NCBI GenBank assembly: GCA_015688915.1
Contig: JAATGX010000265.1
Location: 1-9,033 of the forward strand
Source of the DNA: Desulfuromonadales bacterium
GTDB lineage: Bacteria; Desulfobacterota; Desulfuromonadia; Geobacterales; Pseudopelobacteraceae
Length of the DNA: 9,033 nt
Direction of reading: 5' to 3'
Part shown: positions 1-6,547 of the stretch, piece after piece
How the letters are laid out: each line of letters begins with the position of its first letter
Position numbering within the stretch: position 1 is the stretch's first letter
Position numbers and translations under genes: made by a program
Notes under the pieces: generated by a model
What the model was told of the DNA's origin: nothing
The model's database searches: none
What the model saw: the letters and a program-made list of their open reading frames with translations, nothing else

Positions 1-510
1 ATCCGGGATATTGCGGACCGAATAGGCGTTGAAAACGCCTTCCTTGGCCTGGGCAATGACGGTCTCGTTGATGTCCGTACCGATGATCTCGATGATCCAG
101 TCCTTGAGCAGCGTAGCCCGTTTTTCCAGCAGGATCATGGAGAGCGTGTACGCCTCCTCGCCCGATGACGAACCGGCGCTCCAGATGCGCAACTTGCGGA
201 ATCCCATCTTGGTTTTCGCCTCGACGATCTCCGGCAGCAACTTGGTTTCCAAGGCATTCAACTGGGGGACATTACGGAAAAAATAGGTCTCATTGGTGGT
301 GATCTCGTCCATCAGGTACTTGAGTTCCTCGGCGCCGCGGGGCGATTTGAGGAACTGGTAGTATTCCATGTGGGTCTTGGTGCCGGTGGCTTCCATCCTG
401 CGAGCCAGACGGCTCTCCAGAAAATACTTCTTGGTGGAATGGAAATACATCCCGCACAGGTTGTAGATGAAGTCACGCAACTGTTCGAAATCTTTATCTG
501 ATATTGCCAC
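1..510 (-). CDS. cheR: CheR, chemotaxis receptor methyltransferase (partial, N-terminal 170 residues)
   Basis: Cytoplasmic S-adenosylmethionine-dependent methyltransferase that methylates glutamates on chemoreceptors during adaptation. The frame is open to the left edge, so only the first 170 codons are present; the family is usually about 270-290 residues. The start is a GTG at 510: an in-frame TAG lies two codons upstream and an AAGGGA ribosome site precedes it. The all-helical N-terminal domain spans about residues 5-70. It is followed by TTNETYFFRN (71-80), matching the TN-T-FFR signature of CheR, and by the SAM-binding motif SAGSSSGEEAYT (111-122), where Ser replaces the usual Cys of AGCSTGEE. 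GTDIN (144-148) fits the second SAM strand. It is the last visible gene of the cheW-cheA-cheR operon, 47 bp after cheA. The family call is confident; the C-terminus and any fused domain lie outside the window. Confidence 0.93.
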   Translation of the reverse strand, partial: MAISDKDFEQLRDFIYNLCGMYFHSTKKYFLESRLARRMEATGTKTHMEYYQFLKSPRGAEELKYLMDEITTNETYFFRNVPQLNALETKLLPEIVEAKTKMGFRKLRIWSAGSSSGEEAYTLSMILLEKRATLLKDWIIEIIGTDINETVIAQAKEGVFNAYSVRNIPD

Positions 511-557
511 GCTCTATCCCTTCGATCCTCTTGAAGTCTCGGTTGCCCACTGCCGGC

Positions 558-2402
558 TTAACGACCGGAAGCCCCGTCGCCCCCATCAATGAGCCCCACA
601 GGATCGACAATCAGGGTAACCCTGCCGTCACCCAGGATAGTTGACCCGGCAATACCGGGAATGTTGGCCAGATAACTGCCCAGAGACTTGATGGCCACCT
701 CCTGCTGGCCGACCAGGCGCGTCACCACCAGACCCATGCGTTTGTCGGCGGCGCCGACGACCACGACATAGCAGAAATCATCCTGCTCGTACCGCTGCTG
801 CACATTGAAGATCCTTTGCAGACGCATCAGCGGCAACACCATGTCACGCAGCTTGAGCACCTCCTGGCCGCCAATGACGTGGAACTGGCGCTGGTCGACC
901 CGCAGGGTTTCCAGAACGGAGGAGAGCGGGATCGAGTAGACCTCGCCTTCAACCTCGACCAGCAGCGACTGGATGATGGCCAGGGTCAGGGGCAGGCGCA
1001 GGATGAACTCCGAACCGAGCCCCTTCTCGCTCTTGATCTCGATCAGACCGTTGAGTTTCTTGATATTGGTCTTGACCACGTCCATGCCGACACCGCGGCC
1101 GGAAAGGTCGGATGCCACGTCCTTGGTGGAAAACCCGGGGAGGAATATCAGGTCGAACATTTCCCGCTGGCTCATGGCGGCCAGTTGATCCTCGCTGATC
1201 AATCCCTTTTCGACAGCCTTGCGCCCGACCCGGTCCGTATCGATACCGCGGCCATCGTCCTTGATGCTGATGATGATCTGGTTGCCCTCGTGGACAGCCG
1301 CCAGGACCAGGGTCCCGACACGCGGCTTGCCGGCGGCGATGCGATCTTCAGGTGTTTCCAGGCCATGGTCCATGGCGTTGCGGATCAGGTGGATGAGCGG
1401 ATCACCGATCTCGTCAACGACCGAGCGGTCCAGTTCGGTCTCTTCCCCGAAGATCTGCAGATCGACCTCCTTGCTCAAGTCACGGGCTATGCTGCGCACA
1501 ATGCGGGGGAATTTCTTGAAGACCTTGTCCACCGGCATCATACGCATCTTGAGGACCTGCATCTGCAGTTCCGAGGTGACAAAGTTCATACGCTTGGTGA
1601 GCTTGCCAAACTCCTCGTTAAAATCATGACGCTCGGCAGCACCCAGTTGCAGGTCCTGGTTGAGCTGGATCATGCGATTGCGCTCCAGCACCAGTTCGCC
1701 GACCTGGTTCATCAGGTCATCCAGGCGCTTGACATCGACGCGGACGGTGGTGTTGTCGGACAGGTCGTCGCTTTTGCCCTCGGCCGGTTTCGGTGGCGGC
1801 GCCTTCTTGGCAGCGACCCCGTTGCCGTTGGCCGCCTTTGGCGCGGGCACGGGACTGACCGCCTGGATCGGGACCTGCTGGGCGGCCGGTTCACCGGACG
1901 GTGCCGCCTGGCCTTCACCGGCCGGTGGCGCGGCGGATTCTTCCACAGCCGGAGACGCCTCCTGGGGTGCCGGTGAAAGGGCCGCCTCAGCCTGGGCCTG
2001 AACAGCCGCGCTCTCGGAGAGCAGGGGCAACAGCTTGCTCACGGTGCCGTCAATCTCCCGTTCCTGAATGTCTCCATTCTTGATGTCGCTTACCAGCAGC
2101 TTGACCAGATCAGTCGCCTCGAGGATCACGTCCATGATTTCCGGGGTGACCAGCAATTCTCCCTTGCGAAGCCGATTGAGAACGTCCTCGGTCTTGTGGG
2201 TTACCTTGACCAGCAGGTCAAAACCGAGAAAACTCGACGCACCCTTGACGGTATGGATGGATCTGAATATCCGGTTGAGCAAGTCGGCGTCTTCCGTCGA
2301 CTTTTCCAGCGCCACGAGGTCGTCGTCGAGCTTTTCCAGCAGTTCGGTCGTCTCGGTAAGAAAACCTTCGAGAAGCTCCTGGTCTTCGCAATCAATGGGC
2401 AT
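558..2402 (-). CDS. cheA: CheA, chemotaxis sensor histidine kinase
   Basis: Cytoplasmic kinase of the receptor array: it autophosphorylates on His and passes phosphate to CheY/CheB-type receivers. The protein has 614 residues. The P1 Hpt domain (about 5-105) carries the phospho-site His50 in HTVKGASSFLGF. Residues about 130-212 are a Pro/Ala/Gln-rich linker with no recognisable P2 CheY-binding domain. P3 dimerisation helices (about 215-290) contain MNQVGELVLERNRM. The P4 kinase domain shows the N box HLIRNAMDHGLE (338-349), G1 box DDGRGID (382-388), F-box LPGFSTK (421-427) and G2 box GRGVGMDVV (435-443), all apparently intact. P5, the CheW-like regulatory domain, covers about 475-605. The ATG at 2402 has an AAGGAG site just upstream. 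The gene begins 32 bp after cheW and ends 47 bp before cheR, consistent with one operon. Long reading frames on the opposite strand are compositional shadows. Confidence 0.97.
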   Translation of the reverse strand: MPIDCEDQELLEGFLTETTELLEKLDDDLVALEKSTEDADLLNRIFRSIHTVKGASSFLGFDLLVKVTHKTEDVLNRLRKGELLVTPEIMDVILEATDLVKLLVSDIKNGDIQEREIDGTVSKLLPLLSESAAVQAQAEAALSPAPQEASPAVEESAAPPAGEGQAAPSGEPAAQQVPIQAVSPVPAPKAANGNGVAAKKAPPPKPAEGKSDDLSDNTTVRVDVKRLDDLMNQVGELVLERNRMIQLNQDLQLGAAERHDFNEEFGKLTKRMNFVTSELQMQVLKMRMMPVDKVFKKFPRIVRSIARDLSKEVDLQIFGEETELDRSVVDEIGDPLIHLIRNAMDHGLETPEDRIAAGKPRVGTLVLAAVHEGNQIIISIKDDGRGIDTDRVGRKAVEKGLISEDQLAAMSQREMFDLIFLPGFSTKDVASDLSGRGVGMDVVKTNIKKLNGLIEIKSEKGLGSEFILRLPLTLAIIQSLLVEVEGEVYSIPLSSVLETLRVDQRQFHVIGGQEVLKLRDMVLPLMRLQRIFNVQQRYEQDDFCYVVVVGAADKRMGLVVTRLVGQQEVAIKSLGSYLANIPGIAGSTILGDGRVTLIVDPVGLIDGGDGASGR

Positions 2403-2434
2403 ACACTCTCCTTCGATAGAACTTGGGCAAGCGC

Positions 2435-2929
2435 TTACAACGAGCCGAATATTCTTCTTTCATCCTGGGAGAACATCTTCTCCAGATCAAGCAGCACCAG
2501 CAGGCGCTCGGTCTGATTGATCACGCCGGCGATACACTCCTGATCGATACCGCTGGCCACGACAGCCGGCGAGGGCTGGATTTCGCTGCCGGAGATACGG
2601 ATGACCTCCGAGACGGCATCAACGATGAAACCCATCAGTTCGCCATCCACATCCATGACCATGATGCGGGTCTGTTTGTCGTTCTCCACCTCGCCCAGGC
2701 CGAATTTCTTCCGCATGGAGATGATCGGGATGACCTTGCCGCGCAGGTTGATGACTCCCTCCACGTAATGGGGAGTATTGGGGACACGAGTAACCGTGGG
2801 CATACGTATGATCTCACGGACCTTCAGAACATCAACCCCGTACTCTTCCTGATCAAGATTGAAGCTGACAAGCTGAATCAGTTCGCCGTGCGACTCATCG
2901 GTTTTTACCGGAACCAGCGCATTACTCAT
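2435..2929 (-). CDS. cheW: CheW, chemotaxis coupling protein
   Basis: Cytoplasmic adaptor that links chemoreceptors to CheA. The 164 residues form a single CheW domain (about 15-155) after a short tail. Characteristic features are LVSFNLDQEEYGVDVLKVREI (20-40), with the conserved VREI glutamate at 39, and NLRGKVIPIISMRKKFGL (61-78), with the arginine equivalent to E. coli CheW Arg62. The C-terminal part ends in LLVLLDLEKMF (143-153). The start at 2929 is fixed by an excellent AGGAGG (2935-2940) five bases upstream. It is the first gene of the leftward cheW-cheA-cheR unit. A candidate sigma-70 promoter lies about 75-100 bp upstream, in the gap shared with the divergent sigma-54 activator gene. 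No truncation or unusual residue was seen. Confidence 0.96.
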   Translation of the reverse strand: MSNALVPVKTDESHGELIQLVSFNLDQEEYGVDVLKVREIIRMPTVTRVPNTPHYVEGVINLRGKVIPIISMRKKFGLGEVENDKQTRIMVMDVDGELMGFIVDAVSEVIRISGSEIQPSPAVVASGIDQECIAGVINQTERLLVLLDLEKMFSQDERRIFGSL

Positions 2930-3003
2930 GATTTCCTCCTCGGTACAAAAAGAGATGGGTTAGTCATTTAACAAATCTAACTAGTTGGCTTTCTAATCGG
3001 CGT

Positions 3004-3032
3004 AATTTACCATGATAGCTGCGGTTTATCAA
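3004..3032 (-). promoter_or_regulatory. Candidate sigma-70 promoter for cheW-cheA-cheR
   Basis: Read on the minus strand, TTGATA (3027-3032) is followed after 17 bp by TAAATT (3004-3009): 5/6 and 4/6 matches to the sigma-70 consensus with ideal spacing. It points at cheW, whose start is at 2929. A nearby GCCGATTA (minus strand, 2994-3001) resembles a sigma-28 -10 element, but no TAAA lies 15 bp upstream of it. This is a pattern match only. Confidence 0.4.
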
Positions 3033-3131
3033 GCAGGATAATCCACATTTCTTTCGCCGCGCCAAACACCCCTGATCCAGCAAAAAGAATCAAAAATGCT
3101 CATTTTATACGAATTTACCCGAGTCATTATC

Positions 3132-3160
3132 TTGACTTTTTCGTCACCCCGCTTTATGCT
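3132..3160 (+). promoter_or_regulatory. Candidate sigma-70 promoter for the sigma-54 activator gene
   Basis: TTGACT (3132-3137) and TATGCT (3155-3160) are separated by 17 bp: a 5/6 -35 box and a 4/6 -10 box. A start site near 3167 would give a leader of about 45 nt before the ATG at 3213. The promoter is divergent from the cheW candidate, with about 100 bp between the two -35 boxes, so the pair could share regulation. Confidence 0.55.
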
Positions 3161-3212
3161 GGATAGTACCGTTACACCAGCATGAGCAAATCCTTGGGAA
3201 TAACGATAATTC

Positions 3213-4607
3213 ATGCACCCTTCCGGAAAAATCCTCATTATTGACAGTGGCCGCAAGAGCCGTGACTTGGTATCGGCATTTTTGACATACCAGGGGTATG
3301 AAATTGTCCATCATGAAAATAATGCGTTAATTTTTGACACCATTCGCAATCAACGCGTGGAGATCGTTATCGCCGAGTTGTCCCATCTCCACTCCATTGC
3401 CTCCGACTTCCTGGAGCAGGCAAAAACGATCAACCCCCTGCTGGTCCTGATCGGATACGGCAGCCAGGATGAAAAACTTCCCCATCCGGCAAACAGTGAA
3501 AGCTTTTTCTTTCTACCCCAGCCGCTCAATCTTGATGAGCTGGAAAGCCTTGTCATGCGCGCCAGCGAATCCCAGGCGATAAGACTCTTTGACACCGCGG
3601 ACGGCGCTGACCGCCACCCTCATATCCTCTGCTCGTCCATCATCGGCAAAAGCGCGCCCATGCAGTCCCTGTTTGCCATGATCGAGAAGATCGCCGAATC
3701 CACCGCAACCGTTTTGATCCAAGGGGAATCCGGAACTGGCAAGGAACTTGCAGCACGTGCCATACACCAATTGAGCGACAGAAACGCCCGCAACTTCGTT
3801 CCGGTCAATTGTGCCGCCATTCCCGACGACCTGCTGGAGAGTGAACTATTCGGTCACGTCAAGGGCTCTTTCACCGGTGCCTATGCCAACCGGGCCGGCC
3901 GCTTCGAACTGGCCGATAAGGGTACGCTTTTTCTGGATGAGATCGGCGACATGAAACCCAATCTGCAGGTCAAGATCCTGCGGGTATTGCAGAGCAAGGA
4001 ATTTGAGCCGGTGGGATCATCCAAGGCGCAGAAGGTTGATGCACGCATTATTGCCGCTACCAACAAGGATCTGGAAGAGCTTGTGGTATCCAAGGATTTT
4101 CGCGAAGACCTTTACTACCGCCTCTCGGTGATCCCGATCACGATCCCGCCGCTACGGGAGCGGAGAGAAGATATTTCGCTGTTGATACACAATTTTCTGA
4201 CGCGCTTCAACAGCGACAGGAAGCACACGGTGAAGGGCTTCTCCCGCGACGCCCTCGATATGCTCTGCAACTACAACTGGCCGGGCAATGTGCGGGAGTT
4301 GGAGAATCTGGTCGAACGAATGGTGATTCTCAAGGATGCCGGCTTCATAACCCCCGACGACCTGCCGGAAAAATATCTCACCGGCAAGGTGCAGGTAGCG
4401 GTGCCGGCCCTGCCCGCATCCGACGAACTTCCCGAGGGGGGCATCTGCCTCAACAGCGCCGTGGATGCGTTTGAAAACAACCTGATCCAGCAGGCTCTGA
4501 CGCGAACCAAGGGGAACAAGAAGGAGGCCGCCTCACTCCTGAACCTGAAGCGGACCACCCTGATCGAGAAACTCAAGAAGAAAAATCTGGTCTTCAGCGA
4601 GGAATAG
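3213..4607 (+). CDS. Sigma-54-dependent transcriptional activator with degenerate receiver domain (NtrC family)
   Basis: A 464-residue bacterial enhancer-binding protein that uses ATP to remodel sigma-54 RNA polymerase at promoters. Residues about 5-118 have the receiver layout (KILIIDSGRKSRD at the start, LPQP near the end) but lack the chemistry. The phospho-acceptor Asp is replaced by Glu55 (VIAEL), the switch Thr/Ser position reads LIGYGS, and the conserved Lys of the KP motif is Gln103 (LPQPL). The AAA+ domain (about 143-370) is complete: Walker A GESGTGKE (171-178), sigma-54 contact loop GSFTGA (218-223, a GAFTGA variant), Walker B TLFLDEIGD (238-246), sensor AATN (281-284) and PPLRERREDI (312-321). 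The C-terminus (about 420-458) is a Fis-type helix-turn-helix. The ATG at 3213 has only a weak ribosome site. The activator probably works without phosphorylation, as FleQ/FlrA-type flagellar regulators do; the target genes cannot be read from the window. Confidence 0.93.
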   Translation: MHPSGKILIIDSGRKSRDLVSAFLTYQGYEIVHHENNALIFDTIRNQRVEIVIAELSHLHSIASDFLEQAKTINPLLVLIGYGSQDEKLPHPANSESFFFLPQPLNLDELESLVMRASESQAIRLFDTADGADRHPHILCSSIIGKSAPMQSLFAMIEKIAESTATVLIQGESGTGKELAARAIHQLSDRNARNFVPVNCAAIPDDLLESELFGHVKGSFTGAYANRAGRFELADKGTLFLDEIGDMKPNLQVKILRVLQSKEFEPVGSSKAQKVDARIIAATNKDLEELVVSKDFREDLYYRLSVIPITIPPLRERREDISLLIHNFLTRFNSDRKHTVKGFSRDALDMLCNYNWPGNVRELENLVERMVILKDAGFITPDDLPEKYLTGKVQVAVPALPASDELPEGGICLNSAVDAFENNLIQQALTRTKGNKKEAASLLNLKRTTLIEKLKKKNLVFSEE

Positions 4608-4614
4608 CAACGCC

Positions 4615-5439
4615 ATGACCATCGGCATCAACCAAAATCAATCGCTGCTTGCCGCCCTGCTGGCAAAGGAAGCGGGCGAACCGGCCAAAACCGTTACCAC
4701 GGCGGAGCCGGACGGCCGGTTTGCCGGAAAGCTGGACACCATACTGGCCGGCGACGGACAGGCGCCGCGGACCGAACAGGAAAAAGCCCAGTCCCTGGCG
4801 GAAGTCCTTCACCTCCAGATGCTGCGCACAACATTGAACCTGACAGGCGACGCACCGGCGGCAGAAACGACCGTACCGTCCCTGTTCAACCAGCAGTCCC
4901 CGGCCTTCCGGGCACTGGTGCAGGCATACGAGGCCAACCAGCAGGATGACGGCCATCAGTCGGCTCCCCCGGACGAAATAGCGTCTCCACTGCGTCAGGG
5001 ATTGCCCACATCGTCACCCGGCAACGCACCTTCTCCGGCCTCGGCAACGCAGGACACCCAGTGGCTCGACCCGATCATTGCCAAGGCATCCCGCCGCTAT
5101 GGCGTTGACGCGGGATTGATCAAGGCGGTCATCAAGGCCGAGAGCAACTTCAACCCCACTGCCGTTTCCCGTGCCGGAGCACGGGGCCTGATGCAGCTCA
5201 TGCCCGGAACCGCGCGCTCCCTTGGGGTCGGCGATTCCTTTGACCCGGAGCAGAACGTCATGGGTGGGACCAGATTCCTGCGCGACCTGATGGACCGTTA
5301 CAACGGCGACGTTGACTCGGCCCTGGCCGCCTACAACTGGGGACCGGGCAACGTGGACAAACGGCCCGATCGCATGCCGGCCGAAACCCGGAGCTATCTG
5401 GCACGGGTCAAGCAGCTCTACACGTCATATACGGGCTGA
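4615..5439 (+). CDS. Lytic transglycosylase (SLT domain) without Sec signal peptide
   Basis: Predicted peptidoglycan-cleaving enzyme of 274 residues. The C-terminal SLT/lysozyme-like domain spans about 150-270. It shows the catalytic glutamate E176 in IKAESNFNP, then SRAGARGLMQLMPGTA (185-200) and AAYNWGPGNV (238-247), where Trp stands in for the common Ala/Ser of AYNAGPG. Residues 1-145 are hydrophilic, Gln/Ala/Pro-rich and lack a hydrophobic signal sequence or lipobox, which is unusual for an enzyme that must reach the periplasm. Export through another route, for example the flagellar type III apparatus as for FlgJ, would fit but is inference. The ATG lies 7 bp after the upstream activator gene, with a GAGGA site (4599-4603) inside that gene's 3' end, so the two are almost certainly co-transcribed. 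Family confidence is high; a flagellar role is only suggested by context. Confidence 0.9.
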   Translation: MTIGINQNQSLLAALLAKEAGEPAKTVTTAEPDGRFAGKLDTILAGDGQAPRTEQEKAQSLAEVLHLQMLRTTLNLTGDAPAAETTVPSLFNQQSPAFRALVQAYEANQQDDGHQSAPPDEIASPLRQGLPTSSPGNAPSPASATQDTQWLDPIIAKASRRYGVDAGLIKAVIKAESNFNPTAVSRAGARGLMQLMPGTARSLGVGDSFDPEQNVMGGTRFLRDLMDRYNGDVDSALAAYNWGPGNVDKRPDRMPAETRSYLARVKQLYTSYTG

Positions 5440-5452
5440 TCCATTCACTGCC

Positions 5453-5493
5453 ACCCATTCAAGGGTTCCTGTCCTGATGTTTTTTCTGTTTTT
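5453..5493 (+). terminator. Weak candidate terminator after the transglycosylase gene
   Basis: A small hairpin, ACCC (5453-5456) pairing with GGGT (5463-5466), is followed by T-rich DNA with T6 at 5480-5485 and T5 at 5489-5493. The stem is short and the gap to the T-run long, so this is a poor intrinsic terminator. A second weak hairpin, CACCGG/CCGGTG (5562-5567 and 5578-5583), is followed by CATTTTCC. One of them probably ends the two-gene transcript, but neither is convincing alone. Confidence 0.22.
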
Positions 5494-5655
5494 ATTACCT
5501 GATGATGCCTTTTGCATTTCAAGCTTCCGCGAAGCGGGTTAGGTCAACGGATTCGGGAAATCACCGGTAGCCTCAGGCCGGTGCATTTTCCTGGTTAGGC
5601 CTGATTATCGAAAGATTGGGTTGCATCAAACTCGTTGACCGACCTCTGTTTTTGT

Positions 5656-5674
5656 TGTACTGTTTTCCTGTACA
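5656..5674. promoter_or_regulatory. Candidate autoregulatory operator of the toxin-antitoxin module
   Basis: TGTACT (5656-5661) and the perfect palindrome TGTACA (5669-5674, inside CTGTACAG) lie 13 bp apart, just upstream of the antitoxin gene. The E. coli YefM-YoeB complex is known to bind paired palindromes with a TGTACA core, so this arrangement fits the family. A TTGACC at 5635-5640 could be the -35 box of the promoter; 17 bp later TACTGT (5658-5663) would be a weak -10 that overlaps the first site, compatible with repression. The antitoxin ribosome site is the G-run at 5681-5685. Confidence 0.6.
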
Positions 5675-5695
5675 GATCAAGGGGGTGTCACGATC

Positions 5696-5974
5696 ATGCT
5701 GCAAACGACCTATACCAACGCCAGAGCTAATTTTGCCGGACTTTGTGACGAAGTCACGGAAAACCGGGAGATCGTCGTCATTCGTCGCCGCAAGGGAAGC
5801 AATGTCGCGATGATTGCCGCCGACGAATTGCAAAGCCTCGTGGAAAGTGCTCACCTGATGCGTTCTCCCAAAAACGCCGAACGGCTTCTCTCTGCCTTGG
5901 AACGTGCACTGAAAGGGAGTGAAGAGGCATCGTCACTGAAGTCGCTCCGTTCCGAGATTGGCCTTGAAGGTTAA
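5696..5974 (+). CDS. yefM: YefM-type antitoxin (Phd/YefM family)
   Basis: A 92-residue antitoxin expected to neutralise the YoeB-like toxin encoded next and to repress the operon by binding DNA. The N-terminal Phd/YefM fold (about 1-55) shows TYTNARANFAGLCDEV (5-20), IVVIRRRKGSNVAMIAADEL (26-45) and a following helix. The toxin-binding C-terminal stretch contains HLMRSPKNAERLLSALE (53-69), very like the LLRSPANARRL segment of E. coli YefM. The ATG at 5696 follows GGGGG at 10 bp. The 3' end overlaps the toxin gene by 17 bp, typical translational coupling. A double TGTAC-core site upstream supports autoregulation. The family assignment is secure; the cognate pairing follows from adjacency. Confidence 0.92.
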   Translation: MLQTTYTNARANFAGLCDEVTENREIVVIRRRKGSNVAMIAADELQSLVESAHLMRSPKNAERLLSALERALKGSEEASSLKSLRSEIGLEG

Positions 5975-6233
5975 GCAGCGGGAGTCGGTCTTCCAACCTG
6001 AATTTCGCGAAGACCTGCGGTATTGGGTGGGGATGGATCGAAAGATTGCTTTGCGCGTGTTAGATCTGATTGAAGCAATCATGCGTGATCCTTTCAGTGG
6101 CATTGGCAAACCGGAACCACTCAAATATCTGGCAAGTGGCGCATGGTCACGGCGTCTCACTCAAGAGCACCGTATCGTCTATCTTGTTCGTGACGACCGT
6201 ATCGATTTTCTCCAAGCACGATATCATTACTGA
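5958..6233 (+). CDS. yoeB: YoeB-type mRNA interferase toxin (RelE superfamily)
   Basis: Ribosome-dependent endoribonuclease toxin that cleaves translated mRNA when freed from its antitoxin. The 91-residue reading resembles E. coli YoeB along its length: REDLRYWVGMDRKI (17-30), DPFSGIGKPEPLKYLASGAWSRRL (44-67), EHRIVYLV (70-77) and the terminal ARYHY. The residues corresponding to E. coli YoeB Glu46, Arg65, His83 and Tyr84 are all present as E53, R72, H90 and Y91, so the toxin looks active. The start is uncertain. No ATG is available near the family's usual N-terminus, and TTG at 5958 or TTG at 5964 are the candidates. Either lies within the antitoxin gene, giving 17 or 11 bp overlap. A T8 run at 6242-6249 shortly after the stop may help termination but has no strong hairpin before it. 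Confidence 0.92.
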   Translation: MALKVKQRESVFQPEFREDLRYWVGMDRKIALRVLDLIEAIMRDPFSGIGKPEPLKYLASGAWSRRLTQEHRIVYLVRDDRIDFLQARYHY

Positions 6234-6280
6234 ATCTTTGCTTTTTTTTCAGTTCAACCAACGGCTATGAGTGTGACCGA

Positions 6281-6301
6281 CGCGGCAGGTTTTCCGCCGC
6301 G
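6281..6301. repeat. GC-rich hairpin downstream of the toxin gene
   Basis: CGCGGC (6281-6286) pairs perfectly with GCCGCG (6296-6301). Inside, GG and CC add two pairs around a TTTT loop with one bulged A. No T-tract follows on either strand, so it is not a classical terminator, although its place between converging genes (toxin from the left, reductase from the right) would suit one. Confidence 0.45.
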
Positions 6302-6354
6302 CCCGAGTCCACACGAGAGTTGGAACATCCATCTTCTTTCAAATGTAAATATCC

Positions 6355-6528
6355 TGACTCCGTGACGCCTTCCCAGCTTCTCCCGCTTAGAATGCCTCAG
6401 TCCCGGCGTTTCAGGCGGGATGGACCTTCGCGGGGCGGCGGTCACCCGGCGAAGCCGGCATGGAACGTCACGGGCGGCGATTGACTCCGGCATCTCACTC
6501 GCTTCGCCGTTCAGGCGTCACGGAGTCA
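6355..6528. repeat. 174-bp palindromic element with 16-bp perfect terminal inverted repeats
   Basis: TGACTCCGTGACGCCT (6355-6370) is the exact reverse complement of 6513-6528. Inside are further paired segments: TCCCGC/GCGGGA (6381-6386 and 6415-6420), a tight CCGGC-GAA-GCCGG hairpin (6446-6458), and CGGCGAAGC (6447-6455) against GCTTCGCCG (6501-6509). TTGACTCCG (6481-6489) can also pair with CGGAGTCAA (6521-6529). This makes up most of the roughly 310-bp gap from 6234 to 6547, in which I see no convincing gene. It could be a MITE-like or REP-like repeat, or a structured RNA. No clear target-site duplication is visible and no transposase is encoded. Confidence 0.6.
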
Positions 6529-6547
6529 ATACTATGTTCTCCGATAG

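Noticed and set aside
816..1976. A 386-codon plus-strand frame opposite cheA, plus several shorter ones at 973-2083.
   Set aside because: They lie antisense to a complete, well-conserved CheA. Their products have skewed composition and no recognisable domain; GC-rich codon use explains the long open antisense frames.
2994..3028. A possible sigma-28 promoter upstream of cheW, with GCCGATTA as -10.
   Set aside because: The nearest TAAA -35 match is 23 bp away instead of the required 15, so the spacing does not fit.
3029..3256. A 75-codon minus-strand frame across the cheW/activator intergenic region.
   Set aside because: It covers both candidate promoters and the start of the activator gene, and lacks protein-like character.
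4594..4956. A 120-codon minus-strand frame over the start of the transglycosylase gene.
   Set aside because: It is antisense to a gene with a clear catalytic domain and tight coupling to its upstream neighbour, and its product shows no family features.
6254..6493. A 79-codon minus-strand frame (and a plus-strand one at 6420-6695) in the repeat-rich gap.
   Set aside because: Arg/Pro-rich products arise from the GC-rich inverted repeats; there is no ribosome site or family resemblance, and the plus-strand frame runs into the reductase gene antisense.
6355..6528. Integron attC site as an explanation of the long inverted repeat.
   Set aside because: I see no conserved GTTRRRY/RYYYAAC ends and no integrase in the window.
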